The translations under genes and the position numbers were made by a program. From positions 51,443,881 through 51,507,880 of the forward strand of contig CM071597.1 in NCBI GenBank assembly GCA_036435485.1: DNA of 64,000 bases, read 5' to 3'. The notes under the pieces were generated by a model that was given only the letters and a program-made list of their open reading frames with translations, was not told where the DNA came from and did not search any database. The DNA is from Saposhnikovia divaricata (taxonomy: Eukaryota > Streptophyta > Magnoliopsida > Apiales > Apiaceae). This document shows positions 59,814 to 64,000 of the stretch, in pieces (within the stretch, counting starts at the first letter, position 1; each line of letters starts with the position of its first letter).

Positions 59814-62800
59814 TGTAAGAACCCTAATTTTTGTAATATTTTCTTTTATATAATATCATATGACATTGTCAATTTGGAACCTTTTTAGTCATCCCTGTTG
59901 TTTAATGGAATTGATTGTCTGAGAAATTATGGTGTTACATTCACCATGTAAGATAAAGGGAAGGTTGTTGAAGGCAAGAGTCTTATTGTTAGTAAGATTT
60001 ATAAAACTTGGGATTTGAGAGTTATTGGAGTATTAAAAGATTTATTAGGAATTATGACGAGGAGTTATAAATATTCGAGGAATTTACACAATTAAGTACT
60101 TAAGGAATTACAAGGGAAATCTCTACGCGACAAAATATTATTACGAGAAATTAATTAAGATACGATACGAATTAAAGATTAAGTGACAAGCATTGGTGGA
60201 AGAATAATGATACAAGAAATGATATTGCATGCAAGTCCCATGCAACTAAGTAGTTAGAAAAGCAAACTAGTAATGCAAAGTTAGCAAGAGGAATAGTAAC
60301 TAGTTGGTACATTGTCCAAGGAGACAAGGAGGTATGGTGGTCTAGACACTAGACTTGTACCATGTGATACATGTACATACACTTAATACATATCAACCAC
60401 ACAATTCACTTTATTCCACCAACACCAAAAATCAAAACAAAAAACTCTTCCCCCCCTTGTCCAATATTGCTCTCGGCCAAACCCAAAAACAAGGAGAAGA
60501 AGAATTCTTTCTTCCACTTCTCTTCACTCTTAATTCAAGGCAAAATCCTAGGTACTCTACATCACATAAGGAAGGTATACTATGAATTCCAACCCTTTTC
60601 ATCCATTAGTTTTCAAGTTAGTAATTGTTGAAGTTTTGTTGAATAGTAACCATGTTGAGTTTTCATTTAGATCTTGAGTTGTAAGGATTGTAGGAGCTCA
60701 TCCAAGGTGTTCTTGAGACTTGTAAGGCATACCCAAGGCTCCTAGATACTCAAGAAGGTATAAAAAACCCTAACCCCTCTTGGCCATGTAGTATTTGTGA
60801 TGTTTAATGTTAGATCCATGATTATTAGGGTGAATCTTGGACATATAATTGATGGATGATGTAGATCTTGAGTTTAAATGTTGTGGTTGTGATTTTTAAA
60901 CTTGTGGTTAGTGTATGTAACTCCATGTATGCTATAGAGTATGATCTTGGTGATTTAGATGTTGGTTGTGATGGTTATATAAGATTCTTGAATGGTTAAG
61001 TGGTATAAGCATGCTGAGTAATTTTCCAGGAACTTGTACTGTCTTGTAGGAGGGTTTTGAACCCCTAAATCTTGTCCCCTGAAGTCCTAATATATATTGT
61101 TGGAAAGGTATTTGAATGTAGTTTCCAGAAATATAAGGTTCATGACTAGGTGATGTATGGATTTTGAGTTATGGCCTGAGAAGTGAAATGTGTTTCTGGA
61201 ATCCGGACTGCACCAAATGGTCCCCTTGTGAACCTTGTTTAAACCCCTAAAAATTTATGTAGGATCATGGAAAAATTAGAGAAGCTAGTAAATGCAGTGG
61301 TGAAGGCTACCCAAAAAGAATTGGATTAAAATATGTATTTTTCAATTTTATAAAAATATTAGAGTGAAATTCGCGCAAGGGAAAAAGTCGTACGTGGAGT
61401 GTGATTTAAGGGTAATGAATGTGATTCGGATATGGTAACCAAATTAAGTCGAATAAGTGGCGAGCGTAATCGAGTGATGACAGGAACCTATAGTGGGGCT
61501 AGAGAGTCATAAGACGAAGTCATTAAGTTAATTTTGTACCCCCTAAAACCTCGCAATTAAAAGAGATATTGTTAAGGTACTAACGATCGGCTATTGCTTA
61601 TGTATAGATCATCCCACTTCGCAAGCTCGACCACCCCAACCTCACCAAGGCAAGTTTACTTTTCAAAACTTACATATAAAAGGACTTTCACTGTTGTGTT
61701 TGTAGTTTTTAATCGTATCAAATGTTTATGCTTATTGAAGTAATGATGAAATTGAGATGAATAAGCACATATATGTTTGCACCCCTTGAACTTAGAATGA
61801 AATGTTTTCTTCGGACAACGACTCTAGCAATAGAGGTCGTGGTGGTCCGTATATACTATTGACCGGGGAGCGGTATATTATTATATCGTAATTAAATTGC
61901 GAAAATCCGAAGGGTCATTCGGGAAGTATCGTATACTCAAGTAATTATTTTTATATCTTCATAACTACTCAAAATACCTATCTTGGATTAAAAGCTTATT
62001 TAATTAAATAATTATTTTATTAATTATTAATATTGAATCTTAAAATATCAGTTATTAATTATTGTTCACTATTTTAAAGACAAAGCTAATCCAAGATACC
62101 TTTAACACTTTCGAACTCAAAACATTTTCGAAAACCCCCGGTCAGGTTTGCTTCTTGTACGATTTCAAGAATCATCGGTCGACTGATGTCGGACCTCGAT
62201 TACTCAGTTTTCAATCAAAATCAAGTTTTTAAAAGAAAAAGAAAAAGGGACTCTAGCAGGTGTGGGAACCGTTGACGAACGATTCCCGGGATGTGTAAGC
62301 GGCCGTGAGCCAGGCGGTCCATCAATTATTATTCCGGCCCAGGTGTTGCCGAAGGATGATTACGGATGTAGTTTTCATCGAGGGTGATTACAGATGTAGT
62401 TTTCACCCGCGGATAGTTACGGATGTAGTTTCCATCCTTCTACCGGTAGAGAAGACCCGCGGATATTGGACTTGGATGTGGCGACTGATCATCGTCAATC
62501 CCTGTCAGGTTTTTATGTTTTTTTCCAGTGCCATCCTCCACTTTGGAAAAATACTAAAACACTGCTTCTTGGGCCTAAGTGCCAAGTTGCCGATAGTGTG
62601 GTTTTTGATAAGAAAAATATTGACATCGTGCAGTATCTAGAACTGCAAGATTTTCTATAAATATTGGCACGTGTTAGTGCACTCTTGCAATTGTTTCAAA
62701 GAATGAAATGTTTTTGTATGATAAACCTTCTAAGCTAATGGAAGGAAAGAGGTTTGCAATGATGTATTCCCTGTACAGTATGTTAATCGTAGAGTGTTTT

Positions 62801-63441
62801 GCCGAAAATGATATACTCATATGTATATATTTTCAAACTTGAGATATATTGAAATGGGAACCTTATAAAGGGTTCATATGTTATTCTTAAAGCTCCTTAG
62901 TGAGTATAGATGTTCTATTCAAACTCGGACATATACATTGTCCAATTATGTTTTGAAATCTGAGATATATACCCATATAGTTGGGAATGTTTTCGAAATA
63001 AACCACATTATTATTTTACAAAATGGTGAACTTGCTGAGCATTATGTAGCTCATTCTTGCTTTATAAAAACTTTTCAGAAAGATAAGAATTTGGCCGATT
63101 AACTCCGCACCAGCAGAAGAGGAGTAGAAGAATTACCCCGGAGATGATTTAGTTCCTGATAAATACTACAGAGTAAGTCTGATAGGTTTTCAACTATAAT
63201 AGTAAGACTTGTCTTCAAGTACAGTTGTATAAGTGGAAGTGCGTAAGACTCTGGATTGTACAGATGAATTGTAATATTTAGTGTTACTTTTGATTATCGT
63301 TTCTGAGGCTCTAACTTGTTTGTGCGTAAGATTGAGGTCTGGACGTATGTATTGTTGAGTTGTAAAGTTAATACAGGTATGATATGGATGGATGATGATG
63401 TGACGACCTGAATCTTTGACCTCAGATTTGGGGGCGTCACA
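59814..63441 (+). repeat. 3' LTR of element D (full length)
   Basis: 3628 bp; it keeps the segment at ~60692-61437 that is missing from the 5' LTR. The ~27-bp repeat is at 62351-62439. No gene is supported. Confidence 0.94.
62351..62439 (+). repeat. ~27-bp tandem repeat in the 3' LTR of D (3 copies)
   Basis: Matches 52511-52599, beside CTACCGGTAG. Confidence 0.8.
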
Positions 63442-63446
63442 TCACT
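63442..63446. repeat. TSD of element D, right copy (TCACT)
   Basis: TCACT follows GGGGGCGTCACA; the integrase of A continues in frame. Confidence 0.95.
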
Positions 63447-64000
63447 CGTCTAGGATTCTATTGGCCAGAGATGTTGGCTGATGCAAAAGATTATGTTAAG
63501 AGGTGTGAGAGGTGCCAAAAGCACGCTCCGATTGTAAGGCAGCCGCCTGAGATGTTGACCTCGATCAGCTCCCCTATTCCGTTTGCAATGTGGGGAATGG
63601 ATATACTTGTTCCATTTCCCGTAGCATCTGCACAAAGAAAGTTTTTGATAGTAGCCATCGACTACTTCACTAGGTGAATTTGGGCTAAACCCCTAGCCAA
63701 GATAACCACCAAGCAAGTTGCCCAGTTCTTTTGGGAGAACGTGATCTGTAGATATGGAATCCCGCGAATCCTTGTGACGGATAATGGGACGAAATTCAAC
63801 AATGAAGAATTCAAGAAGTACTGTGAGGAAAATGCTATTGATCTTCGTTTTACTTCCGTAGCACACCCGCAAGCTAATGGACAGGAGAGATAGCCAATCG
63901 GATAATCCTTGATGGACTGGAGAAAAGGGTCGAACGCTTAAGAAACAGTTGGGTGGATGAGTTAGTGCTTATACTTTGGGCATATCGCACCACTTGCAAA
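63447..64000 (+). pseudogene. IN: Integrase of element A, zinc-finger end and catalytic core, runs off the window
   Basis: After D the frame continues GFYWPEMLADAKDYV, then the zinc cysteines in CERCQKHA, the first Asp in MWGMDILVPFP, IAIDYFTR-type VAIDYFTR, and the second Asp in LVTDNGTKF. VAHPQANGQ follows. TGA at 63675-63677 stands where a Trp is usual. A one-base loss near 63888 shifts the frame at the catalytic Glu (TAG 63891-63893 in the old frame); homology continues to LILWAYRTT at the window edge. The enzyme would have integrated A's DNA. Confidence 0.92.

Larger units (their letters stand above)
50702..63441 (+). mobile_element. Element D: chimeric Tekay/Del-related element, inserted in element A integrase
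   Basis: + strand; 5' LTR 50702-53603, PBS 53608-53619, internal 53604-59813, 3' LTR 59814-63441, TSD TCACT. The LTR ends and the ~27-bp repeat match the B family. The interior is a mosaic: decayed pol with its own polypurine tract and LTR start, followed by a fresh integrase 3' part of the B type. There is no gag, protease or RT that could work, so D was moved by another element's proteins. Confidence 0.92.
551..64000 (+). mobile_element. Element A: Ty3/gypsy LTR retrotransposon, Tat/Retand-like lineage, right end outside window
   Basis: This is the outermost element of the nest. Read on the + strand it shows a 5' LTR, PBS, gag, protease, RT, RNase H, a second archaeal-like RNase H and an integrase core. 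A second RNase H after the first is the hallmark of the Tat group of plant Ty3/gypsy elements. B is inserted at 5333-49300 and D at 50702-63441. The 3' LTR lies beyond position 64000. Every coding module carries at least one nonsense codon, frameshift or deletion, so this copy is dead. It is presumably the oldest element here, because the others lie inside it. Confidence 0.9.

Overview
The window is intergenic, transposon-rich DNA from a flowering plant with a repeat-rich genome; I cannot name the species. It contains no host gene, tRNA, rRNA or CRISPR array that I can support. Nearly all of it is one nest of Ty3/gypsy-type LTR retrotransposons, and every insertion that lies complete in the window is flanked by a 5-bp target-site duplication (TSD).

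Layout. Positions 1-550 are AT-rich flank. Element A (Tat/Retand-like lineage, + strand) starts with its 5' LTR at 551-1176 and runs off the right edge. Its parts are a PBS, broken gag, a protease, a displaced RNase H fragment, and an RT cut at 5332. RNase H and the second (archaeal-like) RNase H follow at 49306-50701, and integrase at 63447-64000. Element B (Tekay/Del-like chromovirus, - strand, 5333-49300, TSD GAACC) sits in A's RT. It has ~3.49-kb LTRs, an extra ORF upstream of gag, a gag-pol frame broken by three stops, and an integrase with a chromodomain. Element C1 (- strand, 9341-39906, TSD GCTAC) sits in B's integrase. It has ~5.06-kb LTRs and a 5.4-kb internal region without intact genes. 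Element C2 (same family, - strand, 20412-35430, TSD AAGAG) sits in C1's 5' LTR and has nearly identical LTRs. Element D (B-related, + strand, 50702-63441, TSD TCACT) sits in A's integrase zinc-finger region. Its interior is chimeric: a decayed pol, a polypurine tract, an LTR fragment, then a well-preserved integrase 3' end.

How the parts relate. Reading across each insertion and removing one TSD copy restores the host frame, so the nesting order A > B > C1 > C2, with D separately in A, is read from the sequence. B, C and D share LTR termini, an initiator-Met-type PBS (TGGTATCAGAGC) and a similar polypurine tract. This suggests that the non-autonomous C and D copies were moved by B-like machinery. 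No copy here looks able to make a complete polyprotein.

Most notable signals. (1) A short ORF in B's LTR starts MARTRQTARK, nearly the histone H3 tail. A micro-ORF at the matching place in all four C LTRs starts MTRTR. (2) B has an extra ORF before gag, with a relic of its start in C. (3) C is a recently mobile element with giant LTRs and a decayed pol interior. (4) D carries one rotten and one fresh integrase segment separated by an LTR fragment. (5) The C LTRs hold a dense array of GAATATT hairpins.
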